A stretch of DNA of 64,000 bases from Nocardiopsis suaedae (lineage in GTDB: Bacteria; Actinomycetota; Actinomycetes; Streptosporangiales; Streptosporangiaceae): assembly GCF_027706745.1 (NCBI RefSeq), contig NZ_JAQFWP010000026.1:1-64000 (forward strand), read 5' to 3'. The position numbers and the translations under genes are program-made. The notes beneath the pieces were generated by a model, which was not told the origin of the DNA, did not search any database, and saw only the letters and a list, made by a program, of their open reading frames with translations. This document shows positions 8,695 through 19,252 of the stretch, piece by piece (positions within the stretch are counted from its first letter, which is position 1; each line of letters begins with the position of its first letter).

Positions 8695-9423
8695 ATGACC
8701 GACGACGCCCCCGCCCACCGCATCCTCGTCATCGACGACGAGCCGAACATCCGCGACCTGGTCCGGGCGGCGCTCCAGTTCCACGGCTTCGCCGTCGACG
8801 CCGCCGAGGACGGCGAGGCCGGGCTCGCCGCGGCCCGCCGCGCCCGCCCCGACCTGATCCTGCTGGACGTGCTGCTCCCGGACATCAGCGGCTTCGAGGT
8901 GTGCCGCAAGCTCCGGGAGGACGGCGACGACGTGCCGGTGATCTACCTGACCGCGCGGGACACCCCCGCCGACACGGTGACCGGGCTGACCCTGGGCGGC
9001 GACGACTACGTCACCAAGCCGTTCTCGGTGGAGGCGCTGATCGCCCGGATCCGCGCGCTGCTGCGCCGCGCCCGCCGCGACCCGGCCGGCGCCGGGGCCG
9101 CCGTGCGCGACCACAGCGGCCAGCTGCGCTACGCCGACCTGGTGCTGGACGACCGCCAGTGGAGCGTGGAGCGCGCCGGGGTCCCGGTGGAGCTGTCCCC
9201 CACCGAGTTCCGGCTCCTCGCCTACCTGGTGCACAACGCCGGGCAGGTGGTCACCCGGCACCAGCTCCTGGAGAACGTGTGGGGCTGGGACTACGCCGGG
9301 CAGTCGCAGATCGTCGAGACCTACGTCAGCTACCTGCGCCGCAAGCTGGACCCGCTGGGCCCGCCGCTGATCCGCACCCGCCGGGGCGTGGGGTACGTGC
9401 TGCAGTCCCCGGACGGCGCCTAG
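8695..9423 (+). CDS. OmpR-family response regulator
   Basis: A 242-residue two-component DNA-binding regulator. The receiver domain has the acidic pair in ILVIDDEPNI, phospho-acceptor Asp58 in LILLDVLLPD, Thr in YLTARD and Lys108 in VTKPFS. After a short linker the OmpR/PhoB winged helix covers about residues 140-240 (LSPTEFRLLAYLVHNAGQVVTRHQLLENVWG, then VETYVSYLRRKLD and TRRGVGYVL). It has a good Shine-Dalgarno (GAGGTAG). The partner kinase begins directly after the stop codon, so the two are co-translated. The stimulus is not evident. Confidence 0.95.
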   Translation: MTDDAPAHRILVIDDEPNIRDLVRAALQFHGFAVDAAEDGEAGLAAARRARPDLILLDVLLPDISGFEVCRKLREDGDDVPVIYLTARDTPADTVTGLTLGGDDYVTKPFSVEALIARIRALLRRARRDPAGAGAAVRDHSGQLRYADLVLDDRQWSVERAGVPVELSPTEFRLLAYLVHNAGQVVTRHQLLENVWGWDYAGQSQIVETYVSYLRRKLDPLGPPLIRTRRGVGYVLQSPDGA

Positions 9424-10860
9424 ATGGCTCCGGGGCGGCTGCGCTTCCGGCTGCTGGTCGGCCTGGTCGCGGTCACCGCCGCCGGGCTGCTGGTGACCCT
9501 CGCGGTCGGCTTCGTCACGCTGCGCGGGTACATCACCGACCGGATCGACGACCAGGTGGTGCTGGCCGCCGAGCGGGCCATGGTGCGGCTGGACAACGAC
9601 ACCCCGCCGGTGGGCGTGGAGGCCCCCAGCCCCTCCCCCTACCTGGTGGTGCTGCTGGACCGCTCCACCGGCCGGGTGAACCAGGTCTACGGCGACCTGG
9701 AGCGCGACGACGTGGTGCTGGACCGCATGGAGGAGGTGCCGCTTCCCGAGCTGCGCCGCCTGGCCCTGTCCCAGGAGGTCTTCGACCTGGACGGCCGCGA
9801 GTCCGCCGTGCCGCCGCACCGGGCCACGGTGCGCCAGCGCGGCGAGGCGCTGATGGTCACCGCGGTGCCCACCGACGAGCGCGAGGAGTACTCCTGGAGC
9901 CTGGTGCTCACCCAGCTGGTCACCGCGGTGCTGCTGCTGGGCGGCCTGCTGCTGGCCGGGCGGTGGCTGATCGGGCGCGGCCTGGACCCGCTGGACCGCA
10001 TGGCCACCACCGCCGACCGCATCTCCACCGGCCCCGACCTGTCGGCGCGGATGCCCGTGGCCGAGGGCGGCAGCGAGGTGGGGCGGCTGGCGTCGGCGAT
10101 CAACACCATGCTGGGGAGGCTGGAGCAGGCCTTCGCCGCCCAGCGCGCCTCGGAGGAGCGGGTGCGGGCGTTCGCCGCCGACGCCTCGCACGAGCTGCGC
10201 ACCCCGCTGACCACCATCCGCGGCTACGCCGAGCTGTGCCGCCAGGGCGCCATCCCCGAGGAGGAGCTGTCCGGAGCGATGCGCCGCATCGAGGACGAGG
10301 CCGAGCGGATGGGCACCCTGGTCGCCGAGCTGCTGGAGCTGGCCCGGCTGGACCGCACCGGCGCGCTGCACCTGGACTCCTGCGACCTGGTGCGGGTGGT
10401 CGGCGACATGGTCGAGGACCACCGGGTGGTGCACCCCCGGCGCCCGGTGGAGCTGCACACCCCGCAGGAGCTGGAGTGCCGGGTGGACGAGGCCCGGTTC
10501 CGGCAGGTCGTGGCCAACCTGCTGGCGAACGCGGCCGAGCACACCCCCGACGGCACGCCGGTGGAGGTGCGGCTGAGCACGGCCGGGCCGTACGCGGCGC
10601 TGCGGGTGCGCGACTCGGGGCCCGGGATGGGCGACGAGGACCTGGACCGCGCCTTCGACCGGTTCCACCGGGGCATCCGCTCACCCGGCGGCGGCAGCGG
10701 CCTGGGGCTGTCCATCGTCGCGGCCATCGCGGCCGCGCACGGCGGCGACGCGGGCATCACCTCGGCCCCGGGCGCGGGCACGGAGGTCACGGTGCGCTTC
10801 CCCTTCGCGCCGGAGGGGGCCGGCCGGGACGCCGACGGAGCCGCGCCGGCCCCGCGTTGA
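9424..10860 (+). CDS. Sensor histidine kinase
   Basis: A 478-residue membrane kinase, partner of the preceding regulator; its ATG abuts the regulator's TAG. TM1 is near residues 8-32, an extracytoplasmic sensor loop of about 125 residues follows, and TM2 is near 160-185. Then come a HAMP domain (LDPLDRMATTADRISTG), the dimerisation box ASHELRTPLTTIRGY with phospho-acceptor His256, and an ATPase domain with N box (NLLANAAEHT), DSGPGMG and GSGLGLSIV. It is TrcS/BaeS-like in plan. The TGA stop lies inside palindromic repeat C1, so the last codons are part of, or abut, that element. Confidence 0.95.
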   Translation: MAPGRLRFRLLVGLVAVTAAGLLVTLAVGFVTLRGYITDRIDDQVVLAAERAMVRLDNDTPPVGVEAPSPSPYLVVLLDRSTGRVNQVYGDLERDDVVLDRMEEVPLPELRRLALSQEVFDLDGRESAVPPHRATVRQRGEALMVTAVPTDEREEYSWSLVLTQLVTAVLLLGGLLLAGRWLIGRGLDPLDRMATTADRISTGPDLSARMPVAEGGSEVGRLASAINTMLGRLEQAFAAQRASEERVRAFAADASHELRTPLTTIRGYAELCRQGAIPEEELSGAMRRIEDEAERMGTLVAELLELARLDRTGALHLDSCDLVRVVGDMVEDHRVVHPRRPVELHTPQELECRVDEARFRQVVANLLANAAEHTPDGTPVEVRLSTAGPYAALRVRDSGPGMGDEDLDRAFDRFHRGIRSPGGGSGLGLSIVAAIAAAHGGDAGITSAPGAGTEVTVRFPFAPEGAGRDADGAAPAPR

Positions 10861-10920
10861 TCTCGGGAAAAGCGCCCCTACCAGCGCCTTTTTAGCGTCG
10901 TTTCGCCCGAGATCAACGAG
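10852..10920. repeat. Palindromic element, family C copy 1
   Basis: Inverted arms CGTTGATCTCGGG and CCGAGATCAACGAG flank a roughly 40-bp centre. The same arms occur at 19425-19492 and 40523-40592. The stop codon of the histidine kinase (10858-10860) is made by the GTTGATC arm. The position suits a transcription terminator or REP-like element. Confidence 0.75.
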
Positions 10921-10962
10921 GAGGCGGGGTTTCGGCCGTGGTGGGCCCCGGAGCGAGGCGTG

Positions 10963-10990
10963 CCGACCCCTACCCGCGGGTAGGGGTCGG
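10963..10990. promoter_or_regulatory. Perfect 28-bp palindrome, likely operator
   Basis: CCGACCCCTACCCG is followed directly by its exact reverse complement, ending 43 bp before the acyl-CoA dehydrogenase start. A second short inverted pair (ATGGA/TCCAT) follows at 10991-11010. The size and symmetry fit a dimeric repressor operator. It does not match the operator type found before the thiolase and the second dehydrogenase. Confidence 0.6.
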
Positions 10991-11033
10991 ATGGAGGTCC
11001 GACTCTCCATCCACCTGCGAGGTGATCCCCGAG

Positions 11034-12983
11034 ATGACCACGGTCAACGGCCGCCCCGAGGCGACCGGAGCGGACGAACGGCAGGCACGGGCGGTCGCCG
11101 AGGCCGCGCGGGAGAGCGAGTGGCGCCTGCCCAGCTTCGGCAAGGAGCTCTACCTGGGCCGGTTCCGGCTCGACCTGATCCACCCCTACCCGCGGCCGGA
11201 CGCCGCGGCCGAGGAGGAGGGCGAGCGGTTCCTCACGCGGCTGCGCGACTTCTGCGCCACCATCGACGCCCAGCGCATCGAGCACGAGGAGCGCATCCCC
11301 GACGATGTGGTGCGCGGCCTGAAGGAGCTGGGCGCGCTCGGCATGAAGATCCCCCGCGCCTACGGCGGCCTCGGCCTGGGCCAGGTCCACTACAACCGCG
11401 CGCTCACCCTGGTCGGGTCGGTCAGCCCCGCGCTCGGCGCGCTGCTCTCGGCCCACCAGTCCATCGGCGTGCCCCAGCCGGTGGCGATGTTCGGCACCGA
11501 GGAGCAGAAGCAGGCCTTCCTGCCGCGCTGCGCCGCCTCCGACATCAGCGCCTTCCTGCTGACCGAGCCCGACGTGGGCAGCGACCCCGCGCGGCTGCAG
11601 GCCACCGCCGTGCCCACCGAGGACGGCGAGGCCTACCTGCTCGACGGGGTGAAGCTGTGGACCACCAACGGGGTGGTCGCCGACCTGCTGGTGGTGATGG
11701 CCCGGGTGCCCGAGGGCGACGGGCACCGCGGCGGGATCAGCGCGTTCATCGTCGAGGGCGACTCCCCGGGCATCACCGTCGAGCGGCGCAACCGGTTCAT
11801 GGGGCTGCGCGGCATCGAGAACGGCGTCACCCGGTTCCATCAGGTGCGTGTGCCCGCGCGCAACCTCGTGGGCAAGGAGGGCCAGGGGCTCAAGATCGCC
11901 CTGTCCACGCTGAACACCGGACGCCTGTCGCTCCCGGCGATGTGCGTGGGCGCCGGGAAGTGGTCCACCCGGATCGCCCGCGAGTGGGCGCGCGAGCGGG
12001 TGCAGTGGGGGCGCCCGGTGGGCCGCCATGAGGAGGTCGCCAAGAAGATCGCGTTCATCGCCGCCACCACCTACGCGATGGAGGCCATGCTGGAGCTGTC
12101 CGGCCAGATGGCCGACGACCGGCGCAAGGACATCCGCATCGAGGCGGCGATCGCCAAGCTGTGGGCGTCCGAGCGGGCCTGGGAGATCGCCGACGAGCTG
12201 ATGCAGGTGCGCGGCGGGCGCGGGTACGAGACCGCCGACTCGCTGGCGGCGCGCGGCGAGCGCGGGGTGCCCGCCGAACAGATGCTGCGGGACCTGCGCA
12301 TCAACCGCATCTTCGAGGGCTCCACCGAGATCATGCACCTGCTGATCGCCCGCGAGGCCGTGGACGCGCACCTGTCCGTGGCCGGGGACCTGGTGGACCC
12401 GTCCGCCGACCCGCAGGCCAAGGCGCGCGCCTTCGCCAAGGCGAGCGGGTTCTACGCCTCCTGGCTGCCGACGCTGGTGGTGGGCCAGGGCCAGCGCCCG
12501 GGGTCCTACGCCGACTTCGGCCCGCTGGCGGGGCACCTGCGCTTCGTGGAGCGGGCGTCCCGGCGGATGGCGCGCTCCACCTTCTACGGCATGTCCCGCT
12601 GGCAGGGCGGCATGGAGACCCGGCAGGCGTTCCTGGCCCGGATCGTGGACATCGGCGCCGAGCTGTTCGCGATGAGCGCGGCGGTGGTGCGCGCCCGCCA
12701 CGAGCACGACGCCGACCAGGAGGGCGACGGCGGCCGGGGCACGGCCGGGATGGAGTTGGCCGACGCCTTCTGCCGCCAGTCCCGGCTGCGGGTGGAGCGG
12801 CACTTCGCCGAGCTGTGGGACAACTCCGACTCCACCGACGGCAAGCTGGCGCGGCGGGTGATGGACGACCGCTACACCTGGTTGGAGGAGGGCGTCCTGG
12901 ACCCGTCGGTGCCCGGACCGATGATCGCCCCGGCCACACCCGGCCCGTCCGAGGCCGAGGACCAGCACCGCACGATGGGCTGA
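11034..12983 (+). CDS. Long acyl-CoA dehydrogenase (VLCAD-like)
   Basis: A 649-residue FAD enzyme that makes the trans-2-enoyl-CoA in the first step of beta-oxidation. It has the N-terminal helical domain, the middle domain (FLLTEPDVGSDPARLQATA; KLWTTNG) and the C-terminal domain with RGGRGYETA and IFEGSTEIMHL. Glu428 in FEGST sits where MCAD and VLCAD carry the catalytic base. About 200 extra C-terminal residues match the long class of actinobacterial and VLCAD/ACAD9-like enzymes. GAGGTGAT upstream is a strong Shine-Dalgarno for the ATG at 11034. A perfect palindrome precedes it. Chain length specificity cannot be read from the sequence. Confidence 0.93.
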   Translation: MTTVNGRPEATGADERQARAVAEAARESEWRLPSFGKELYLGRFRLDLIHPYPRPDAAAEEEGERFLTRLRDFCATIDAQRIEHEERIPDDVVRGLKELGALGMKIPRAYGGLGLGQVHYNRALTLVGSVSPALGALLSAHQSIGVPQPVAMFGTEEQKQAFLPRCAASDISAFLLTEPDVGSDPARLQATAVPTEDGEAYLLDGVKLWTTNGVVADLLVVMARVPEGDGHRGGISAFIVEGDSPGITVERRNRFMGLRGIENGVTRFHQVRVPARNLVGKEGQGLKIALSTLNTGRLSLPAMCVGAGKWSTRIAREWARERVQWGRPVGRHEEVAKKIAFIAATTYAMEAMLELSGQMADDRRKDIRIEAAIAKLWASERAWEIADELMQVRGGRGYETADSLAARGERGVPAEQMLRDLRINRIFEGSTEIMHLLIAREAVDAHLSVAGDLVDPSADPQAKARAFAKASGFYASWLPTLVVGQGQRPGSYADFGPLAGHLRFVERASRRMARSTFYGMSRWQGGMETRQAFLARIVDIGAELFAMSAAVVRARHEHDADQEGDGGRGTAGMELADAFCRQSRLRVERHFAELWDNSDSTDGKLARRVMDDRYTWLEEGVLDPSVPGPMIAPATPGPSEAEDQHRTMG

Positions 12984-12993
12984 CGGCCGAGGG

Positions 12994-13062
12994 CGGCGAC
13001 GGCGTGAGCGGGGCGGTTCCCCGGGCCTGCCTGCCGTCCGGCGGGCTCCTCGCGGTCCGGGT
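12994..13062 (-). repeat. Family A repeat fragment (copy 2)
   Basis: GCGTGAGCGGGGCGGTTCCC and the following CCGGGCCTGCCTGCCG and CTCCTCGCGG blocks match the copy near 27236-27295 in the same sense, and the copies near 120, 28350 and 28640 in the opposite sense. Only the core of the element is present here. Confidence 0.65.
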
Positions 13063-13094
13063 GATCGATGTGGGGGTGCCCGGGCGGCACCCTC

Positions 13095-13162
13095 CGCGAT
13101 GATCTCGACGGAAGTGCTGTCATTCCGGCGGTTTTGACAGCACTTTTGTCGAGATCATCGCG
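13095..13162. repeat. Palindromic element, family B copy 1
   Basis: CGCGATGATCTCGACGGAAG on the left mirrors a right arm ending TCGAGATCATCGCG; the AGTGCTGTCA/TGACAGCACT inner arms also pair. The centre (TTCCGGCGGTTT) is nearly identical in the copies at 37170-37234 and 50387-50452. It follows the 3' end of the acyl-CoA dehydrogenase gene. Confidence 0.8.
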
Positions 13163-13229
13163 GGGAGGGCATCCGGCGGCCCGCCGTCCGGGTGGCGCGG
13201 CGACGGCTACCACCAGTACGTTAGCACTC

Positions 13230-14444
13230 ATGTACGAAACGCCCCCCGCTCCCCATCCGCGCCGCGACTCCGTCCTGTCCAAGGCGCAGGCCCGGCGCAT
13301 CGCGCTCGCCGCTCAGGGCTTCACCGACCGGCGCCCCTCCGGGGCGGCCACCATGCGGCACGTGCAGCGGGTCGTGGACCGGGTGGGCGTCGTGCAGATC
13401 GACAGCGTGAACGTGCTCTCCCGCAGCCACTACCTGCCGTTCTTCTCCCGGCTGGGCCCCTACGACCGGGAGCTGCCCGACCGCGCCGCCACCCGGCGCG
13501 GGGGCCGTCGCCTGGTGGAGTACTGGGCGCACGAGGCCAGCCTGGTCCCGCCGGAGACCCAGCGGCTGCTGCGCTGGCGGATGGCGCGCGCCCGGGACGA
13601 GGCCTGGGGCGCCATGCGGGAGGTGGCCGTGGACCACGGCGACCTCGTCAAGGCGGTCCGCGAGGAGGTCGAGCGGCACGGCCCGGCCACCTCCCGGGAG
13701 ATCGAGGCGGCCCTGGAGCACGACGCGCCGCGCCCCAAGGACCACTGGGGCTGGAACTGGTCGCTGGTCAAGCGCGCCCTGGAGTACCTGTTCTGGTGCG
13801 GCGAGATCACCGCCGACGGGCGCACCCCCCAGTTCGAGCGCCGCTACGACCTGGTGTCGCGGGTCCTGCCGCCCGAGGTGCACACGGCGCCCGACCCCGA
13901 CCCCGACGACGCCCGCCGCGAGCTGGTGCGCATCGCCGCGCGCGCCCACGGTGTGGCCACCGAGCCCTGCCTGCGCGACTACTTCCGGCTGAAGTCCGGT
14001 CCGGGCCGTGCCGCCGTGGCCGACCTGGTCGACTCCGGCGAGCTGGTGCCCGTGCGGGTGGAGGGCTGGGACGCCCCCGCCTACCTGCACCGGGACGCCC
14101 GGGTGCCCAGGCGGGTCGAGGCCCGCGCGCTGCTCAGCCCGTTCGACTCGCTGGTGTGGGAGCGCAACCGCACCGAGGCGCTGTTCGGCTTCCGCTACCG
14201 GCTGGAGATCTACGTGCCCGCGCCCAAGCGGGTGCACGGGTACTACGTGCTGCCGTTCCTGCTGGGCGACCGCCTGGTGGCCCGGGTCGACCTGAAGGCC
14301 GACCGGGCCGCGGGGCGGCTGCTGGCGCGCCGGACCACGCTGGAGCCGGACGCGCCCGCCGCGACCTCAGCGGCCCTCCAGGCCGAGCTGGAGTCGATGG
14401 CCTCCTGGCTCGGCCTGGAGGACGGCGTCACACACGCTCGATGA
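13230..14444 (+). CDS. YcaQ-like winged-helix DNA glycosylase
   Basis: A 404-residue protein of the HTH_42/YcaQ (AlkX) family, which includes interstrand-crosslink DNA glycosylases. It begins with the typical [16 protein letters not shown] and contains [39 protein letters not shown] is the usual family block, and its QID matches the QxD catalytic-type motif reported for this family. The C-terminal part ([30 protein letters not shown]...) is also typical. It probably acts in repair of bulky or crosslinked bases. Its last 17 bp overlap the end of the convergent thiolase gene. Confidence 0.85.
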   Translation: MYETPPAPHPRRDSVLSKAQARRIALAAQGFTDRRPSGAATMRHVQRVVDRVGVVQIDSVNVLSRSHYLPFFSRLGPYDRELPDRAATRRGGRRLVEYWAHEASLVPPETQRLLRWRMARARDEAWGAMREVAVDHGDLVKAVREEVERHGPATSREIEAALEHDAPRPKDHWGWNWSLVKRALEYLFWCGEITADGRTPQFERRYDLVSRVLPPEVHTAPDPDPDDARRELVRIAARAHGVATEPCLRDYFRLKSGPGRAAVADLVDSGELVPVRVEGWDAPAYLHRDARVPRRVEARALLSPFDSLVWERNRTEALFGFRYRLEIYVPAPKRVHGYYVLPFLLGDRLVARVDLKADRAAGRLLARRTTLEPDAPAATSAALQAELESMASWLGLEDGVTHAR

Positions 14445-15570
14445 TCGTCACGTTGGCCTGGCCGCCGCCCTCGCACATGGTCTGCAGGCCGTAGCGGCCG
14501 CCCGTGCGGCGCAGCTCGTGGACGAGCTTGGTCATCAGCACCGTGCCCGTCGCGCCCAGCGGGTGGCCCAGGGCGATCGCGCCGCCGTTGGGGTTGACCG
14601 CGGCCATGTCGGCGCCCAGCTCGTGGGCCCAGGCCAGCGGCACCGGCGCGAAGGCCTCGTTGATCTCGGTGACGTCGATGTCGTCCATGGTCAGGCCCGC
14701 CTTCTCCAGCGCGAGGCGGGTGGCCGGGATGGGCGCGGTGAGCATGTACACCGGGTCGTCGCCGAGCAGGGAGAGCTGCACGATGCGCGCCAGCGGGGTC
14801 AGCCCGTGCCGCTCGACGGCGCTCTCGGAGGCGATCAGCACCGCCCCGGCGCCTACGGAGATCTGGCTGGCCACGGCGGCGGTCAGCTCCCAGCCCTCGC
14901 GCAGCGGGTCCAGCCCGGCCATCTTCTCCAGGGTGGTGTCGGGGCGCACGCCCTCGTCGCGCTCGACCCCGGCCAGCGGCGCGGTCTCGGCGTCGAAGCG
15001 CCCGGCCTCCAGGGCGGCCGCCGCCCGCTGGTGGCTCTGCAGCGCGAACTCCTCCAGCTCGGCGCGTTTGAAGCCCCACTTCTCGCACATCAGCTGGGCG
15101 CCGCGGAACTGGGAGATCTCCTGGGCGCCGTAGCGCCCGGTCCAGCCGTCGCCGAACAGCGGCAGCCCCTCGTCGAGGGCGTACTTGACGCTGGAGCCCA
15201 TGGGCACCATGCCCATGTTCTCCACACCCGAGGCGACCACCAGGTCCTGCGTTCCGGACATGACCCCCTGGGCGGCGAAGTGGATCGCCTGCTGGGAGGA
15301 GCCGCACTGGCGGTCGATGGTCACCCCGGCGACGGTCTCGGGCAGGCCGGCCGACAGCCAGGCGGTGCGGGCCAGGTCGAGCGACTGCGGGCCGACCTGG
15401 CTCACGCAGCCCATGACCACGTCCTCGACGGCGGCCGGGTCGGCGCCGGTGCGCGTCATGAGCTCCTTGAGCACGTGGGCGCCGAGGTCGGCCGGGTGCA
15501 CCCCGGCGAGCGCGCCCTTCTTGGTGCCGACGGGGGTGCGGACGGCCCCGACGATGTATGCCTCGGCCAT
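14428..15570 (-). CDS. Thiolase (acetyl-CoA C-acyltransferase)
   Basis: A 380-residue thiolase catalysing either the last, thiolytic step of beta-oxidation or acetoacetyl-CoA formation. Nucleophile Cys89 lies in [12 protein letters not shown]. The [11 protein letters not shown] and [14 protein letters not shown] blocks carry the conserved His, and [10 protein letters not shown] carries the second Cys. GGAGG ends 5 nt before the ATG. A palindromic operator (15611-15632) shared with the acyl-CoA dehydrogenase at 18068 lies in the promoter region, so a degradative role is favoured. Confidence 0.93.
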   Translation of the reverse strand: MAEAYIVGAVRTPVGTKKGALAGVHPADLGAHVLKELMTRTGADPAAVEDVVMGCVSQVGPQSLDLARTAWLSAGLPETVAGVTIDRQCGSSQQAIHFAAQGVMSGTQDLVVASGVENMGMVPMGSSVKYALDEGLPLFGDGWTGRYGAQEISQFRGAQLMCEKWGFKRAELEEFALQSHQRAAAALEAGRFDAETAPLAGVERDEGVRPDTTLEKMAGLDPLREGWELTAAVASQISVGAGAVLIASESAVERHGLTPLARIVQLSLLGDDPVYMLTAPIPATRLALEKAGLTMDDIDVTEINEAFAPVPLAWAHELGADMAAVNPNGGAIALGHPLGATGTVLMTKLVHELRRTGGRYGLQTMCEGGGQANVTIIERV

Positions 15571-15610
15571 GCGGTCCTCCAGGGGGTGGCGCGGGACGTT
15601 CCAACGGTTC

Positions 15611-15632
15611 TTACCGAACCATATTCGGTTTT
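15611..15632. promoter_or_regulatory. AACCGAA/TTCGGTT operator before the thiolase
   Basis: ACCGAA and TTCGGT arms sit 5 bp apart, 41 bp before the thiolase start. Read on the minus strand, AAAACCGAA-N5-TTCGGTA matches the site at 17991-18012 almost base for base outside the spacer. It is probably bound by a dimeric fatty-acid or acyl-CoA responsive regulator. Confidence 0.65.
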
Positions 15633-15700
15633 GCCCGCGGCGCCCAGCGCCGGGGTGCCGGTTGGGGCCCACACCGCAGGCGAGTGCGGGTCGGAGAGGG

Positions 15701-17755
15701 TCACAGCGGCCTGCGGCCCGGTTCCTCCCCCGCCAGATCCGCGTCCTCCTCGTCGCCGAGCGTGCTGCGGGCCAGCCGGTGCAGCTCGGCGGCCAGATCC
15801 GGGGCGGCGTCGGGCCCGAATCCGCGCACCAGGTCGCGCAGGGCCGCCTCCTGGGCGTCGAACAGGCGGCGGGCGGCGTCCCGGCCCTGCGCGGTGAGCC
15901 GCCAGGCCTCGCCCTCCTCCGCCCGCTCCAGCAGCCCGGCCGACTCCAGCTCGCCGCGGATCCCCGCCGCCGGGGCCACCTCGCCCCCCGAGAGCTCCTC
16001 CAGCTCGCCGGGGGCCAGCGGCCCGGTCTCGGCCAGGTGGGTGAGCACCCAGCAGGCCCCGGGCGACAGGTCCAGGTGGGCCGAACCGGCCAGCCTGGAG
16101 TACATCTCCCGGGCGCCTCGCACCCCGCAGGCGCGGTACACCGCCCGCTCGGCCGCGCCCAGCACGCCCCGGTCGGGCCCCTCGGCGCGCACCGGTGCCA
16201 CGGCCTCGTCCAGGTCGGGCGTCCCGATGGTGGTGCGCAGCGGCACCTGCCGCAGGAACAGCGACAGCACGAAGGCGGCCGCCGCCACCGGAACCGCGTA
16301 CAGGAACACCGTGTCCACCGCGTCCGAGTAGGCCGCCAGCACCGCGGTACGGACCGCCTCGGGCGCCTGCGCGAGCGCGTCCGGGCTGGACTCCAGCGCT
16401 GAGGGGTCGAAGCCGGGCGGCACCGGCACCCCGCGCAGCCGGTCGGCGATGTTGCCGCTCAGCTGGGCGGCGAAGACCGCGCCGAAGGCGGAGGCGCCGA
16501 AGGAGCCGCCGATGGACCGGAAGAAGGTCGCCGCCGAGGTGGCGGCCCCCAGGTCGCGCTGGGCGGCGGCGTTCTGCACCGCCAGCACCACCACCTGCAT
16601 GGTCAGCCCCAGGCCGCAGCCCATCAGGAACAGGTACAGGCTCATCACCGGGTAGGCGGTCTCCGGCCGGAGCGTGGACAGCAGGTACAGCGCGACCGCC
16701 ACCAGGGCCGTTCCGGCCACCGGGTAGAGCTTGTAGTGGCCGGTGCGGGTGACCAGCTGCCCGCTGCCGATCGAGCAGATGAGCATGCCCGCCACCATCG
16801 GCAGCAGGTGCAGGCCCGACTCGGTGGGCGTGTAGCCGTGCACGATCTGCAGGAACAGCGGCAGGTAGGTCATCGCGCCCATCATCGCGAAGCCCACGGC
16901 GAAGCTGACCAGGCCGCCGATGACCACCACCGGGCTGGAGAACAGCCCCAGCGGCAGCACCGGATCGGCGGCGCGGCGGGCGCTCAGCCACCACCCGGTG
17001 CCGCACACCGCCGCCGCCAGGAGCAGCAGCAGGATCTGCGGGGAGGCCCAGCCGTACTCGTTGCCGCCCCAGGAGGTGACCAGCACCAGGCAGACGGCGG
17101 TCAGGGCGATCAGCACGATGCCCGCGTAGTCGATCCGGACGGTGGACCGCCCGCCGCCCCGGGGCAGCGCCGCCACCAGCGCGACCAGCGCCACCGCGGC
17201 CAGCGGCAGGTTGACGTAGAACACCCACCGCCAGGACAGGTGGTCCACGATGAACCCGCCGATCAGCGGCCCGGCGACGCTGGCCACCCCGAACACCGCG
17301 CCGAACAGGCCCATGTACCGGCCGCGGCGGCGCGGCGGGACCACGTCGCCGATGACCGACTGGGCCAGCACCATCAGCCCGCCCCCGCCGATGCCCTGCA
17401 CCGCGCGGAACAGCACCAGCGCCACGAAGCTCTGCGCGGTGCCGCACAGCGCCGAGCCCAGCAGGAACACGCCCAGGCAGGTGACCAGCACCCACTTGCG
17501 GCCGAGCAGGTCGCCGAGCTTGCCCCACAGCGGGGTGGAGGCGGTGACCGCCAGCAGGTAGGCGGTGACCATCCAGGAGATGTGGCTGAGACCGCCCAGG
17601 TCCGAGGCGATCCGCGGCAGGGCGGTGGCCACGATGGTCTGGTCGAGGGCGGCGAGCATCACCGCCAGCAGCAGGGCGGTCAGGATCACCGCGAGCCGGG
17701 GCGCGCCCTCGCCCCGGCGGCCGCGGGTGCGCGACGGTGCCTCGTGCCTGCCCAT
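15701..17755 (-). CDS. MFS drug exporter with C-terminal winged helix
   Basis: A 684-residue DHA2-type (14-TM, EmrB/QacA-like) proton-driven exporter. The family motif LDQTIVATALPRIASDLGG is near the N terminus, and GKLGDLLGRKWV and GGGLMVLAQSVIGD follow. Transmembrane helices end near residue 520. About 140 further residues look like a MarR-type winged helix (LSPGACWVLTHLAETGPLAPGELEELSGG...LESAGLLERAEEGEAWRLTAQGRDAAR). The ATG at 17755 is chosen; an in-frame GTG at 17791 is possible. The substrate is unknown. Confidence 0.9.
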   Translation of the reverse strand: MGRHEAPSRTRGRRGEGAPRLAVILTALLLAVMLAALDQTIVATALPRIASDLGGLSHISWMVTAYLLAVTASTPLWGKLGDLLGRKWVLVTCLGVFLLGSALCGTAQSFVALVLFRAVQGIGGGGLMVLAQSVIGDVVPPRRRGRYMGLFGAVFGVASVAGPLIGGFIVDHLSWRWVFYVNLPLAAVALVALVAALPRGGGRSTVRIDYAGIVLIALTAVCLVLVTSWGGNEYGWASPQILLLLLAAAVCGTGWWLSARRAADPVLPLGLFSSPVVVIGGLVSFAVGFAMMGAMTYLPLFLQIVHGYTPTESGLHLLPMVAGMLICSIGSGQLVTRTGHYKLYPVAGTALVAVALYLLSTLRPETAYPVMSLYLFLMGCGLGLTMQVVVLAVQNAAAQRDLGAATSAATFFRSIGGSFGASAFGAVFAAQLSGNIADRLRGVPVPPGFDPSALESSPDALAQAPEAVRTAVLAAYSDAVDTVFLYAVPVAAAAFVLSLFLRQVPLRTTIGTPDLDEAVAPVRAEGPDRGVLGAAERAVYRACGVRGAREMYSRLAGSAHLDLSPGACWVLTHLAETGPLAPGELEELSGGEVAPAAGIRGELESAGLLERAEEGEAWRLTAQGRDAARRLFDAQEAALRDLVRGFGPDAAPDLAAELHRLARSTLGDEEDADLAGEEPGRRPL

Positions 17756-17990
17756 GCCCCGAGGGTGGACCGCGCCGGGGCGGCCCCGCACGCCGCCGCC
17801 CCGGCGCCGGTGCGGACTTTACGGTGCCTTGGTTCTGGGCCCACAGACCTGGATCCGGGCCGGGCCCGGCGCACCCTCAGCGCCCCGACCGGTGTCCCGC
17901 CCGACCGGTGTCCCGCCGAAGGCGGAGGGGGCCACGGCCGCCGAAGGCTCCACCGCTGCGGAGGACGCGGCGGGCCGACGGCCCGCGCTG

Positions 17991-18015
17991 TAAAACCGAA
18001 CGCGATTCGGTTACC
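17991..18015. promoter_or_regulatory. AACCGAA/TTCGGTT operator before acyl-CoA dehydrogenase
   Basis: AACCGAA (17994-18000) and TTCGGTT (18006-18012) form a perfect 7-5-7 palindrome 55 bp upstream of the acyl-CoA dehydrogenase start. The flanking AA before it is also shared with the thiolase site. Upstream, an 18-bp word (CCCGACCGGTGTCCCGCC) is repeated around 17885-17919. Confidence 0.7.
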
Positions 18016-18067
18016 GTGGTGCCATCGTCTGGGCCGCCCGGCCCCGCCCCCGAGGAGGAGCACGCGC

Positions 18068-19210
<1,143 letters not shown>

Positions 19211-19252
19211 CGCCGCGGGCGGCACACCCCCCACAGTGAAAGGGTCGGCGGC

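Noticed and set aside
8359..10668. Upstream extension of the exonuclease III frame antisense to the sensor kinase
   Set aside because: Homology to XthA starts at the GTG at 8358; the extension is low-complexity shadow of the kinase.
16736..18067. Long frame upstream of the second acyl-CoA dehydrogenase
   Set aside because: It lies antisense to the MFS gene. The enzyme starts at 18068 with a clear Shine-Dalgarno, and the operator sits in between.
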